Below the pieces are notes generated by a model. That model made no database searches, was not told where the DNA came from, and saw only the letters and a program-made list of their open reading frames with translations. From Odontocerum albicorne (taxonomy: Eukaryota > Arthropoda > Insecta > Trichoptera > Odontoceridae): 64,000 nt of DNA. This document shows, one piece after another, positions 54,975 to 64,000 of the stretch; within the stretch, counting starts at the first letter, position 1; each line of letters starts with the position of its first letter. Position numbers and translations under genes: made by a program. The stretch lies in assembly GCA_949825065.1 (NCBI GenBank), contig OX463856.1, positions 15,294,664 to 15,358,663 of the forward strand, read 5' to 3'.

Positions 54975-55322
54975 GTCAGGTATAAATGTGAACTTTGGGC
55001 TGAAATATTGTATTGAACAAAATGAAAAAAGGACTCTAAGATGGTTTGTGCATATAGAGCGAGATAATTAAGTAAGACCTACAAAACAAATATACAGTGC
55101 AAATGTTAATAGAACGTAGAGAAAGAGCAAGAAATTGTGTGATTGGATCAGGTGAATGATATTTAGGGAGAAGGAAATGTTAAAAGTCTGAGGAATCGTA
55201 GGAGCTATTTAAGACTGAGTTATGAAGTAGAGGAAGCAATGGACGTGTATCACTATAGAAAGTGTGGTGTATGGAAGATCTGTAGGGAAACTATATGGTT
55301 TGTACGAGTATCTGTAAAGTAA
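54975..55322 (+). repeat. RTE-like LINE 3' end (family A)
   Basis: 'ctaagatggtttgtgcatat' (LRWFVHI), 'ggatcaggtgaatgatattt' (DQVNDI) and 'ggaatcgtaggagctattta' precede a tail 'atatggtttgtac' interrupted by a TACGAGTA octamer (55303-55310). Confidence 0.7.
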
Positions 55323-55329
55323 TTTTGGA

Positions 55330-56100
55330 TTAAATGTTGTCTACGTTTATGATATTAATGAATATTGTATAAAATTGGGTCTTCAAGGAGATTTTATAGG
55401 TAAATATCTTTGAGGTTACCTATTTACAGCGCGAAATATATTGTTTTTTTTTAAACCAATAATTCAGCAATCGTTTGGAAACGGGTTGTATAAATTGTCT
55501 TGTTTGAAGTAAGGATATTTAAAAAACCTATTATTTTTTGCTGTCCATATTTTTTGCTGTCCATATTTTTTTAGCATTAAGGAGTCATCGTGTTGCTCAG
55601 AGACCGCCACATGTTCCTCTCCTGTACCCTCTATAGAACTTATACCAATTATAGCTGCATTTTATATCTGCAGAGTCAAAAATATTCAATAATATTTTAC
55701 TGAATAAATCAGATAAATTTGTTAATACCATCACAGTTTTTTTACTTCTTTAAATAATTAACGGGATTAAGGAGAGAAAGGAGATCAAAGCTGAGTTAGC
55801 TGGATGTTGTGATAGATAACTGCCACATACTGGATAACTGCCGTACCAATCGAATAAAAGATGCTACTGAAAAATATGAGTATGAGATAATTCAGCAAAC
55901 ATTGAAAAACATTTCATGATTGTAGAGTTAATTTTTTAAATTTGTTTTTATCGACTCTGCACGGATTGCTCCTGTCACATAAAGAGGGATTAATGATGAT
56001 GATAAACAAATAAAGATGATTAAGAACTAGCAACGCTCACATGACTTCACCTAGCTTCTTACTTCTCATACCAAACTGTATATATTTTTGCTGTTAAATT
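55330..56100. other. No recognised feature
   Basis: AT-rich intronic sequence with a short direct duplication 'tttttgctgtccatattttt' near 55535-55575. Confidence 0.4.
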
Positions 56101-56106
56101 ATTGAT

Positions 56107-56560
56107 AATATTTGTAATTTATTTTTATCAAACACTGTTTATTCCACTTTTTTGTAACGGTATAACCCTACCGGGCTTTCAAGGCTTTCACCTCATCTTA
56201 AGAGGAGCACAAACAAGACTAAATTCTGTTCGAACTGGTACCGATATACACGCTTCAACGGTTGGGTGCTGAGGGGTGAGGGAGGCATGGGACGATTTCG
56301 GCCAAGAACAGAGAGATTTTTGGAATATAACTGTTCACCAGATGTTCGGATCAATGTACTGACTTAGAAATTTCCAGGGCCTCTAATCTGTCCAATTTAT
56401 TTCCTTTACTACTGATATGTAAAAGTTTGGCATCATCGATAGAAAAAGTATGGTTTTCACGGTGACAATGATTAGCCATTTCAGAATAAATTAGAGGATT
56501 TGTTAAGGCGGATTTGTGTTCACGAAATCTCTTTTCAAAAGATCTTCCTGTTCTATTGAT
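56107..56560 (-). mobile_element. Penelope-like element fragment
   Basis: The reverse strand encodes TGRSFEKRFREHKSALTNPL, YSEMANHCHRENHTFSIDDA and LDRLEALEIS, the distal part of the GIY-YIG region, then the 3' UTR and end 'ggaataaacagtgtttga'. Truncated immediately before TGR at about 56560. Confidence 0.85.
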
Positions 56561-56564
56561 AATA

Positions 56565-57180
56565 TTGTTCATGATTACATCTCACCACATATTTGTGATG
56601 TTAAAGACCATACAACTCTGAAACAATTCAATTACCACTCTCCATCCAATACGTTCATGGGATGTTTCCCTTCAGTTAGCAACAGCAACTCTTCATGTCC
56701 TCACTATACCATTAACCCCTCGCAGTTTATGGTGCTCTTGTGGTATTTTCCCCTTAATAACTTATTTCTTTTATTAAACTCAGTCAGTTGATTCAATTTT
56801 AGCAGGGAACAAATTCTGTTCTAGAAGCTTAATATCAGTAAGCTCTCCCTATTAAAATTTGAAATACTCGTAAAACGTTTATCAAATTTGAGTACAAATT
56901 AATCATGTACATTTCATTAAAAATCGTAAACTTACAGAGTAGTTAAAAAGTTTATTTATTCATTCATTCAATAGACAATTTTATGTAGCGCCGTTTAAGG
57001 AAAAAAATATTTTAAAAGGCGATTTTAACTCTGCACCCGCGCTCACCTAAATTAAACAAATTACATCTGGTAGATATAGCAGCATCGGAGTGAATCATGT
57101 ATAATACTTTATTTTTATGTACAGTTCAACTTTATGGAAATATTCCTATGTAATCATCTGTATTAATCAATCAGAATGAT
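56565..57180. other. No recognised feature
   Basis: AT-rich intronic sequence. One octamer lies at 56865-56872. The 91-codon open frame overlapping 56516-56791 shows no domain. Confidence 0.4.
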
Positions 57181-57184
57181 ATTA

Positions 57185-57297
57185 ATGTGGCCTTAAGTTA
57201 AAATATGTGACTGATTTAAAAAAGAAAAAAAAAACGAGTTCAGACGGGAATCAATGACAGGCATCTTATCAACTAGGTTATAGAGGTCAGCTAAAAT
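57185..57297 (-). repeat. tRNA-derived SINE fragment
   Basis: The reverse complement begins CTGACCTCTATAACCTAGTT (A box), then TGATTCCCGTCTGAACTCG. The LINE-like tail is decayed. Confidence 0.65.
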
Positions 57298-57612
57298 ACA
57301 GTGTTTTTTAGCCAACGTGATATTAATTTGCTACCGCAGTTAACTAATATCAATTTGTTAACTACAACAGCACGTTGTAATTCATCAATCGTTAGAATAC
57401 TTGTATGATGTAGATGTTGTTAAGTTCAGGAGATTCCTTCTCCAGCGATCTCTCAATCTAAGATCTTGATAGTGGGCTGTTATTTTATTGTTTCACAACC
57501 TTTATTATTTTACTTGTAATTTGTTATATTTGAAGTTTTCTCTTGAGAGAGATTATATTTTTTAAATGATATTTTGTAAGTTTTGGCTCGATTGTTTTGG
57601 ATGTGCATTTGT

Positions 57613-58016
57613 ATGTTAAGCATCATATCTTGAAAGCAGTATGAATCATAAATTGTTAAGCATCGTATCTTGAAAGCAATATGAATCATAAATTGTTAAG
57701 CATCATATCTTGAAAGCAATATGAATCATAAATTGTTAAGCATCATATCTTGAAAGCAATATGAATCATAAATTGTTAAGCATCATATCTTGAAAGCAAT
57801 ATGAATCATAAATTGTTAAGCATCATATCTTGAAAGCAATATGAATCATAAATTGTTAAGCATCATATCTTGAAAGCAATATGAATCATAAATTGTTAAG
57901 CATCATATCTTGAAAGCTATATGAATCATAATTTTTTAAGCACCATATCTTGAAAGCAATATGAATCATAAATTTTTAAGCATCATATCTTGAAAGCAAT
58001 ATGAATCATTAATTGT
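57613..58016. repeat. 40-bp minisatellite
   Basis: Ten units with exact 40-bp spacing. The marker 'catcatatcttgaaagcaat' falls at 57621, 57661, 57701, 57741, 57781, 57821, 57861, 57901, 57941 and 57981. Inner units are nearly identical and edge units more diverged. Confidence 0.97.
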
Positions 58017-58019
58017 AAG

Positions 58020-58425
58020 ATTAGTTTTTTGGAGGATATTGATACGTTATCTTTGATTTTTGAGTTTAACTGTTTTATATGAAGGACTGAAAAATAAAAA
58101 TATTTAAAAGCATATATCAAGAGTTTACTGTGAATGTATATTACTTAATTATTGTGTATTTTCGATAAATATAATCCCTCGTTATTTTTTATTGTCTGGG
58201 AACACAATTTGGATGAATAGCCATTAAAAAAACTATAAACTTTCTAAATATTCTGCAAATGAAGGAAACCATGTTTGTTACGAAGATTCTCATAGTTGTT
58301 GGTTTTAAGTTAAGGTTAAATATGAAATAAATATTGATAATCATAAATAGTTTTTTTTAATGAATACTTTTCAGGAAAGCGACACAAATCATAAACACTG
58401 GATTTTTTAGTAAAAAATCTTATCT
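58020..58425. other. No recognised feature
   Basis: AT-rich intronic sequence. Confidence 0.4.
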
Positions 58426-58429
58426 TTGT

Positions 58430-58690
58430 AATTAATTGAGTCAAGCACTGTTTATTCCACTTTATATAATGGCATAACCCTACCGGTTTCAAGGTTTTCA
58501 CTTCATCATCTGGAGAACACGAACAATACGGAATTATGTTCAAACTAGTACCGACGTACATGTCTCTAACGGTAAAAATCGGGTTGTTGATTGTGGGTGG
58601 AGGGAGGCAGGAGCATTATTACTCGTACCATCACTGTTGCTAAGTATTCCTTTTTCATCTATTCGTTCAGTGGAGTTTCCGGAGATTGGA
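58430..58690 (-). mobile_element. Penelope-like element with internal deletion
   Basis: The 3' end and linker ('ggagtttccggagattgga', 'ctgttgctaagtattcc') are present, but the whole GIY-YIG region between them is deleted near 58620. A TACTCGTA octamer sits at the deletion junction (58620-58627). Confidence 0.8.
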
Positions 58691-58789
58691 ACTAGCGTAA
58701 AAAGTTGACTTTAATTGACAGTTTTTTGATATTTCGTATGTTATATATTTTTTAAATAGAACTTTGCTCGATTTATAAATGTGCTTTTT

Positions 58790-59190
58790 TAATACGCAAT
58801 CCACCCAAATTAGGATGATTTCTGCCACCAAACTTAAGACATAATGAAATTATATGAGTTAATATAATTTCATTATGTCTTAAGTTTGGTGGCAATTTAA
58901 ATAAAATAAACCAATTTAAATAAAATACAATTCTAGACAATTCAAAATTTCAACCAAAGCTTTAAAAAAGTGGAAAAGTCCCACGAAGAAAGAAGAAACG
59001 CAACGTTGATTGGACGCACGCGGTAAAGATATGGCTTTTAGTAAATCAAATCTGTCCCGCTAAGGACAACCGAAAAATACAGGGTATATAGTTTTATCAT
59101 CCAAACCACACTTGCAGCCGGGATTTTCCACAATACCCATTATGTAAAGTGACTTGCCACCACGCAGTGGCCCGTCAGCAAACGACAAAT
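58790..59190 (-). repeat. R1/Jockey-group LINE 3' fragment
   Basis: The reverse strand reads LTGHCVVASHFT, then in another frame MGIVENPGCKCGLDDKTIYP. This is the T-G-H...C-x-C-G...ending typical of RNase-H-containing LINEs. The 3' portion (58790-59010) is shared with 34990-35190. Confidence 0.6.
58823..58894. repeat. Perfect 33-bp hairpin with 6-nt loop
   Basis: Arms 58823-58855 and 58862-58894 are exact reverse complements (outer part TGCCACCAAACTTAAGACAT), loop GAGTTA. It interrupts a repeat whose related copy at 34990-35190 lacks the inverted arm. Confidence 0.95.
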
Positions 59191-59194
59191 TACA

Positions 59195-59371
59195 TAAATA
59201 TATATGTGGCGTTAAATATATGATTTTTAATGAGTTTCTTTTTGTTTTGTTTTTAAGTTAATCAATGAAGCTTTCAGAATAACCATTATTTGTAGCCATT
59301 GTTTTATGACCTTTGATAGTTTTTTAAATTTGTCTTCGGTTAAGGGTTAATAATCTTATCTTTTGTTACAG
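59195..59371. other. Intron end before the last Beat exon
   Basis: AT-rich sequence closing with acceptor 'ttttgttacag' at 59361-59371. Nothing else recognised. Confidence 0.55.
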
Positions 59372-59478
59372 GATGTCCCATAAAAGGAGTGAAAGATGGA
59401 AAAATAACATCGTGCTTTTTATTAGCAGGTATATTTCTCTTGTACACAATATGGGATACTCTCGTTTCTGGAAGATGA
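59372..59478 (+). CDS. Beat-family protein, last exon: hydrophobic C-terminus
   Basis: The base left from the previous exon plus this exon gives GCPIKGVKDGKITS, then CFLLAGIFLLYTIW, DTLVSGR and a TGA stop (59476-59478). The phase fits exactly (1 + 107 = 36 codons). A hydrophobic stretch of about 14 residues followed by a short tail at the very end suggests a GPI-anchor signal or a short membrane anchor. Small residues just before it (SSAG at the exon junction) could serve as an attachment site. Some Beat proteins are predicted membrane-anchored and others secreted. A variant poly(A) signal ATTAAA lies at 59547-59552. It is placed 12.7 kb from the previous exon. Exon phase, sequence type and position make it likely but not certain; without transcripts an alternative end cannot be excluded. 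Confidence 0.75.
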
Positions 59479-59546
59479 AATTGGTGCGATAGATTCGTAT
59501 TTTAAGTCTTAAAATATGAAGATGAAATTAATGTATTATATTACAC

Positions 59547-59552
59547 ATTAAA
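59547..59552 (+). promoter_or_regulatory. Possible poly(A) signal
   Basis: ATTAAA, 69 bp after the Beat stop codon. Such hexamers are common in AT-rich DNA, so support is weak. Confidence 0.25.
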
Positions 59553-59554
59553 CA

Positions 59555-59875
59555 AATGAGGTAAACAGTCTAGAAAAAATATATATAATGTTTTACATAA
59601 ATATTATAACATATATTATCGTTCATAAATGAATTTATTTTATATTAAAAAAAATGTGGATTTTTTCATTGTTTTCTGCGCTTCAGTGTTTTCATCTCTA
59701 TAGTATAGTGATACCACCTACTGTATTTTACTTTTTTAATTTAATATGGTCATGTATACGATTTAGACTCCAAGTTAGGGTAACTGAATGTAAGGAGAAC
59801 ATGCACAGATGGGTTTCCTTGAAGAGAAGTAGAACTGAGTGTAATAGTGGGGTAAATAAGTTAAATTCAAAATAT
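59555..59875. other. No recognised feature
   Basis: AT-rich sequence. The 74-codon open frame at 59654-59878 shows no domain. Confidence 0.4.
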
Positions 59876-59945
59876 TAAAGTAAGTAAAACTCCAAGTACT
59901 AAAAGTAAGTAAAACTCAAAGTTTTAAAAGTAAGTAAAACACATA
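59876..59945. repeat. Short tandem repeat 'aaagtaagtaaaac'
   Basis: Three copies of a unit of about 27 bp ('agtaagtaaaactc' plus 'caagtactaaa'). Confidence 0.75.
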
Positions 59946-59949
59946 CTAA

Positions 59950-61223
59950 CTTGTCTGGGCATAGGGACTTTATGCTCAGAGCAAGACCTGATTGATGCGG
60001 ATGATATGACGATCTCTGTTGTTTTCTACTGGAAACACGTAGAATAGTTAACAATTGATTGTCCAGACAAGCAAATTTGTTATTTTTGTTTTCAGCACAA
60101 TGCAAGACCATTTTATAATGCGAAAAGTTCATTGTGAAATTGTTTCGCATTTAGTGAGATATCATATTTCTCGTAGACCAATGTGTAGGCGCAGTCTATA
60201 GAAAGCAACATTCGATTACATTTTTTTTACTGTTCAGGTCATTCATCCTTGAGAAATATGTAGTCACCTTATTGAAACCTCATTTTTCTCAATTGAATAT
60301 TCCATACATTTTATTTTTTATATCTTCATACGTATGAGGATAACTACAGGACTAGACCTGTGTGAGTATTATTCCATGTCTACGTGCGGTAGTATTTTCA
60401 ACACTACGATAGCAAACTGTGAGTTACGTGGAGCATATTACGTGATTCTTAACTCGAAGGCTCGATTGTTGTTCCGAAAGTAAAATTGTCTCCCAGACGT
60501 GGTTTTTAAAATGCCTGGCCACCAGTTTGAATGTGTTGAGAAGTATAAGTACAATTCATCTAAATATATTAATGTACTTCTGGGCATACATCACTTCATA
60601 TAAATAACTTAAGCGCAGACTAGACTCAAATCACTCATACTTGGATAATATGCCTCAAAAAACTATATTCCGCTTTCAGGTATTGATCTAATGGGAATAT
60701 CGTTGAAAATGGTGATATTTATTATAAGGATTTTTTTTTCATAGTTCTTTTTGTTCATTCAATTTTGAGTAACTTAATATTGTAAATGAAAACACTGACA
60801 GCGAAGATTTTTTTATTATTTTTTAATGTAAATAAATATTTCTTTGATATTATATAAGTTTGCATTATGATTTTATTGTTTTATTTATTAAAATTATTAA
60901 GATTTAGTTATTCATTTTGTACGGTTGTGAGGTGAAATACGTATTGCCCATAACAAAGTAGGTCATGGGAAACCGACGATTATCAAATGATATTGAATAA
61001 TATGAGATATAAATAAAAAATGTATTCCTTGTAAAAGATATGGTATATATTTACTATTGTAAAAGTATATAATTTTCTCTATGATTTTGTAAACAACATT
61101 TTTGTCAAATGTTTATCGCCATTTATCCTACACATCTTATATCTGTCGCATTGATTTTGGATGGCTCTTGCGCCATAGCTGGGTGTATTTTATTCCTATA
61201 AAGTGGTCTTGAGTTCGTAAGTA
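59950..61223. other. No recognised feature
   Basis: AT-rich sequence downstream of the Beat gene. The 83-codon open frame at 59899-60150 shows no domain. Confidence 0.4.
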
Positions 61224-62371
61224 CAGGGTGGGGCACGAATGTCGCTACAAAAACAAATGTGAATATTTCTATTATTATTTTTTATTTATTTGTTGTTTTA
61301 AATCAAGAATTTTATTAAATTTTTAACATAGTGATGAGTTTTTAAAAATAATTTGTTTTAGATTATTTAAACTCATTTTTATTGCGTGGCTTAGTTTTAT
61401 ACACCTCTTGCTTACAATATCCCCACAAAAAATCTGTAACAGTGAGGTCAGGCGATCTTGAGGGCCAACGATGTTCGATGTTTCGTGAGATTATTTTTTC
61501 ACCAAATTTTTCACGCAGGGCCGCCATTACTGGTCTTGTTTTGTGACAACTGGCTCCATCTTGCTGAAACCATACATTTCGGAAAGGTATTTGTCTTCGG
61601 CGCATTTCTGGGGAAAAAATGTTCCAGCATGTTTAGATAGCGCTCTCCATTCACCGTAACATTGGCATCGTTTTCTTCAAAAAAGCAAGGGCCGACAATA
61701 CAGTTGGGCGATACTGCACACCACACAGTCACACGTTCTGTAAGCAACCTCACTGGGTGGATGTTTTGAGGATTTTCATTGGCCCATATACGACAATTTT
61801 GTTTATTTACAGTTTCGTTTAAATCAAAGTGCGCCTTGTCAGACATAAATAAGCAATTTATGAAGTTTACATCGCTCTCAACAAAACGAAACAACTTTTG
61901 GCAGAACTCGAGTCAAATTGGTGAACCTTCTGAATTCAAGTAGCTTGTTATTTGAATTTTATATGGAAACAAATTCAAATCTTCGTGCAAAATACGCGAA
62001 ACACTCTTTCGACTGACAGCTGTATTCAACGCTAATTGTGTTGTTTGATGTTCGAACTGTTGGTTTTCGATGGTAGGGCGTCCTCTGGATAGTGCCATGT
62101 GTATTGAATTTTTCTACGATTCGCATAACGGTCCACCTACTGGGCGCATCCCAATTTGTTTGAGTCCTAAATGCTCTCTGTACCAAAATTGAAGACTTTA
62201 GTTCATAATATAGTTGCACCACTCGTATTTTATCTGCGTCTTCAATCTTGTTCATTTAAAAAAAATATATACTGCATTTTATTCTGAAAAAAAAAAGGAA
62301 TATATTATATATTTTTTAAATAACATAAATATTTACATTTGTTTTTGTAGCAACGTTCGTGATCCACCCTG
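61224..62371 (-). mobile_element. DD41D Tc1/mariner-type element
   Basis: A 1148-bp element with inverted ends CAGGGTGGGGCACGAATGTC (61224) and the complement of CAGGGTGGATCACGAACGTT (ending 62371). Both continue 'gctacaaaaacaaatgt'. TA precedes the left end; the right flank is CA, probably a changed TA. It carries one decayed transposase in reverse. Confidence 0.9.
61363..62255 (-). pseudogene. DD41D-type transposase, frameshifted
   Basis: Reads in reverse from MNKIEDADKIRVVQLYYELK (62255), with an HTH region (NWDAPSRWTVMRIVEKF then, after a frame change near 62100, LNTAVSRKSVSRILHEDLNL). The DDE part follows: CLFMSDKAHFDLNETVNKQN with the first aspartate, RVTVWCAVSPNCIVGPCFFE, then after a frame change near 61580 NVWFQQDGASCHKTRPVMAA and SRSPDLTVTDFLWGYCKQEV. 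By my count 41 residues separate the QQD aspartate from the TDF aspartate, giving DD41D spacing. Lesions: two frame changes and an in-frame TGA near 61913. This resembles insect IS630-Tc1 elements of the rosa type. Not functional. Confidence 0.88.
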
Positions 62372-62374
62372 CAT

Positions 62375-63055
62375 TACACATTTAAAACCTTAAGCAACGT
62401 TAAAAAAAGTAGTTACATATGGGTTGATTTGGAGAGCATTCAAGACATGAAACATTTCTTTCCCCGGAATTCACATGACCTGAAAATATTTCTCGACTAT
62501 CGCCTTGAATTCACTTGCAGCATGGATTGCTGTATTGCTTTGGAGGATCACAAGAGATTTTAATGAATTCAGGAACACAGGAAGTAAATACAGTTTAACC
62601 AGACAATGTAGTGCAAACAGATATCCAAGATTTGCGTAATTGGAGTAGTGAAAGTATATAGTGGAGGAAATTTGTCAAATGAAATCAATTGTTATGTTTT
62701 TTTTCTTACGCGGCATACAGCTTCAGGCTTTTTGAACGTGACCTGTTAATAACAATTATAATAAAGTGTAACGTATATATGGCCGCTAAGGGATCAAACT
62801 ATCGTCAAGAGTGCTCCAGTTTGGGAATTGGTCCCACCATTATTGCCAGATTTACTATGTGACAAAATAAATATTATATCATACATAAGTTGAGTGTAAG
62901 GAGAGGAAAGTTGTATCTGCGGCCATTACATTGAATAATTTCGCATCTGCATATCTTCAGAAAAATATATTTGGTAAGAAAACAGCAGAAAATTATAAGA
63001 GAACTATAAAAAGAACTTTGTGGCTCTTCTGATGTGTGATAGTAACACATTCAGA
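62375..63055. other. No recognised feature
   Basis: Mixed-composition sequence. I recognise nothing in it. Confidence 0.4.
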
Positions 63056-63059
63056 TTTT

Positions 63060-63237
63060 GTTGGAATGCATTGTATTTATTTTATTTTAATTATTTATAC
63101 ACGGCAATACATTTTATAAATACATCATTTATGAACAAACAACAGGTAATTAAAAGTGGCTCCACAAAATATATGGATTTAGGTGTATTGCCTTTAATTT
63201 GCCGTGTCCACAGTAAACAAGGCTTTTAAATGAAACA
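63060..63237 (+). repeat. Unassigned dispersed repeat X, copy 3
   Basis: 'atatggatttaggtgtattg' and 'cctttaatttgccgtgtcca' correspond to the core of repeat X at 47185-47225, more diverged. The 69-codon open frame here is incidental. Confidence 0.65.
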
Positions 63238-63436
63238 ATTTTTAGATGAAGACAAAATCGTTCTCAAAGTTCTACTCCTCTACGAAGGAAAATCTCTCAG
63301 ACACAGATTTGAAAGAGACAATTAAGACATTCCATTAAGTGACCAGAATAAAAAAAAGTAAAGTTTGCAATCAATCCGTTTGCGACACTTGAGCCAACGT
63401 AGACTTTTTAGAAGAGGACATGTGACAATATTCATG

Positions 63437-63510
63437 ACTACTAAATACTCGTATCAGCTAAGCAGCTGTTTTGACTACTTTATACTCGTATTAGCCAAGT
63501 AGCTGTTTTC
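63437..63510. repeat. 37-bp direct duplication containing the octamer
   Basis: 'gactactaaatactcgtatc' followed by 'agctaagcagctgttttg' is repeated as 'gactactttatactcgtatt' and 'agccaagtagctgtttt'. Octamers lie at 63446-63453 and 63483-63490. Confidence 0.85.
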
Positions 63511-63743
63511 AAAACAGTTCATATATCTTTATTTTTGACAGCAGATTGCATAAATCATGTTAGAGGTTAATGTATTATATATGATTGAATTATATTGGGT
63601 TCCTTTATACACTGCCAACGTGATTATGTTTTGTAAAAAATATAATGGTTGAAATCAACTGCAAATGTAAAAAATGTCTTGTTTGAACAATGAGTAAAAC
63701 GCAGTTATATACTAACAGATATTAGTATGTTACATTATCTTGT

Positions 63744-64000
<257 letters not shown>

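Larger units (their letters stand above)
4231..63490. repeat. Dispersed octamer TACTCGTA / TACGAGTA
   Basis: Counted by eye at 29 places, start positions 4231, 9545, 13378, 13582, 13706, 13716, 17309, 18159, 18220, 18834, 20523, 21776, 21786, 25223, 26777, 28187, 31915, 37580, 39488, 41608, 43604, 52647, 54417, 54439, 55303, 56865, 58620, 63446 and 63483. From base composition I would expect about 2-3. Two (4231, 20523) are the same LINE coding position and two (63446, 63483) are a duplication. Confidence 0.85.

Noticed and set aside
57613..58016. CRISPR-like regular array
   Set aside because: Units are contiguous 40-bp tandem repeats without unique spacers, in a eukaryotic intron.

Overview
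The window is about 64 kb of AT-rich eukaryotic DNA with a very high load of transposable-element remains, and it fits a large arthropod (probably insect) genome. The main reason is a split gene on the + strand that I read as a beaten-path (Beat) family member. Beat proteins are immunoglobulin-domain neuronal cell-surface or secreted proteins best known from insects. Four of its exons are visible (28925-29060, 35598-35731, 46132-46672, 59372-59478), with matching splice phases and introns of about 6.5, 10.4 and 12.7 kb. The 5' exons (signal peptide, first half of Ig1) lie upstream of the window. I see no other host protein gene.

Layout. 1-19 kb: an internally deleted mariner (870-1770), tRNA-derived SINEs, LINE fragments, a foldback MITE (4.8-5.0 kb), a piggyBac-like MITE (7.6 kb), a 31-bp tandem array (8.3 kb), a Penelope-like element (10.5 kb), a 700-bp GT/GC alternating tract (11.5-12.2 kb), a nearly complete hAT element with 8-bp target duplications (13908-16858) and a 45-bp minisatellite (18.4 kb). 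19-28 kb: a 5'-truncated but coding-intact CR1/L2-type LINE (19187-21306, 9-bp target duplication), an RTE-like LINE (22.5-23.7 kb) and further LINE 3' ends. 28.9-59.5 kb: the Beat gene. Its introns hold a non-autonomous hAT element, a foldback mariner made of two inverted 5' ends, SINEs, Penelope-like elements, many LINE fragments, a U2 snRNA pseudogene, two adjacent perfect hairpins at 51.2 kb and a 40-bp minisatellite. 59.5-64 kb: a third perfect hairpin lies just inside the gene at 58.8 kb; beyond the gene are a DD41D Tc1/mariner-type element (61224-62371) and an (AT)n tract running to the window edge.

Interactions. The SINEs and the CR1/L2-type LINE share the same 3' tail, so the LINE machinery probably mobilises the SINEs. 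hAT ends at four places all abut the target CCCTAGAN. The most unusual signal is the octamer TACTCGTA/TACGAGTA, which I counted 29 times by eye against about 2-3 expected from composition. It sits at TA dinucleotides, and its CGAG core equals the terminal four bases of the local mariner (TA-CGAG...CTCG-TA). I propose that many copies are excision footprints of that mariner family. This is inference from one window. Assignments to transposon families rest on motifs read by eye, with no database search.
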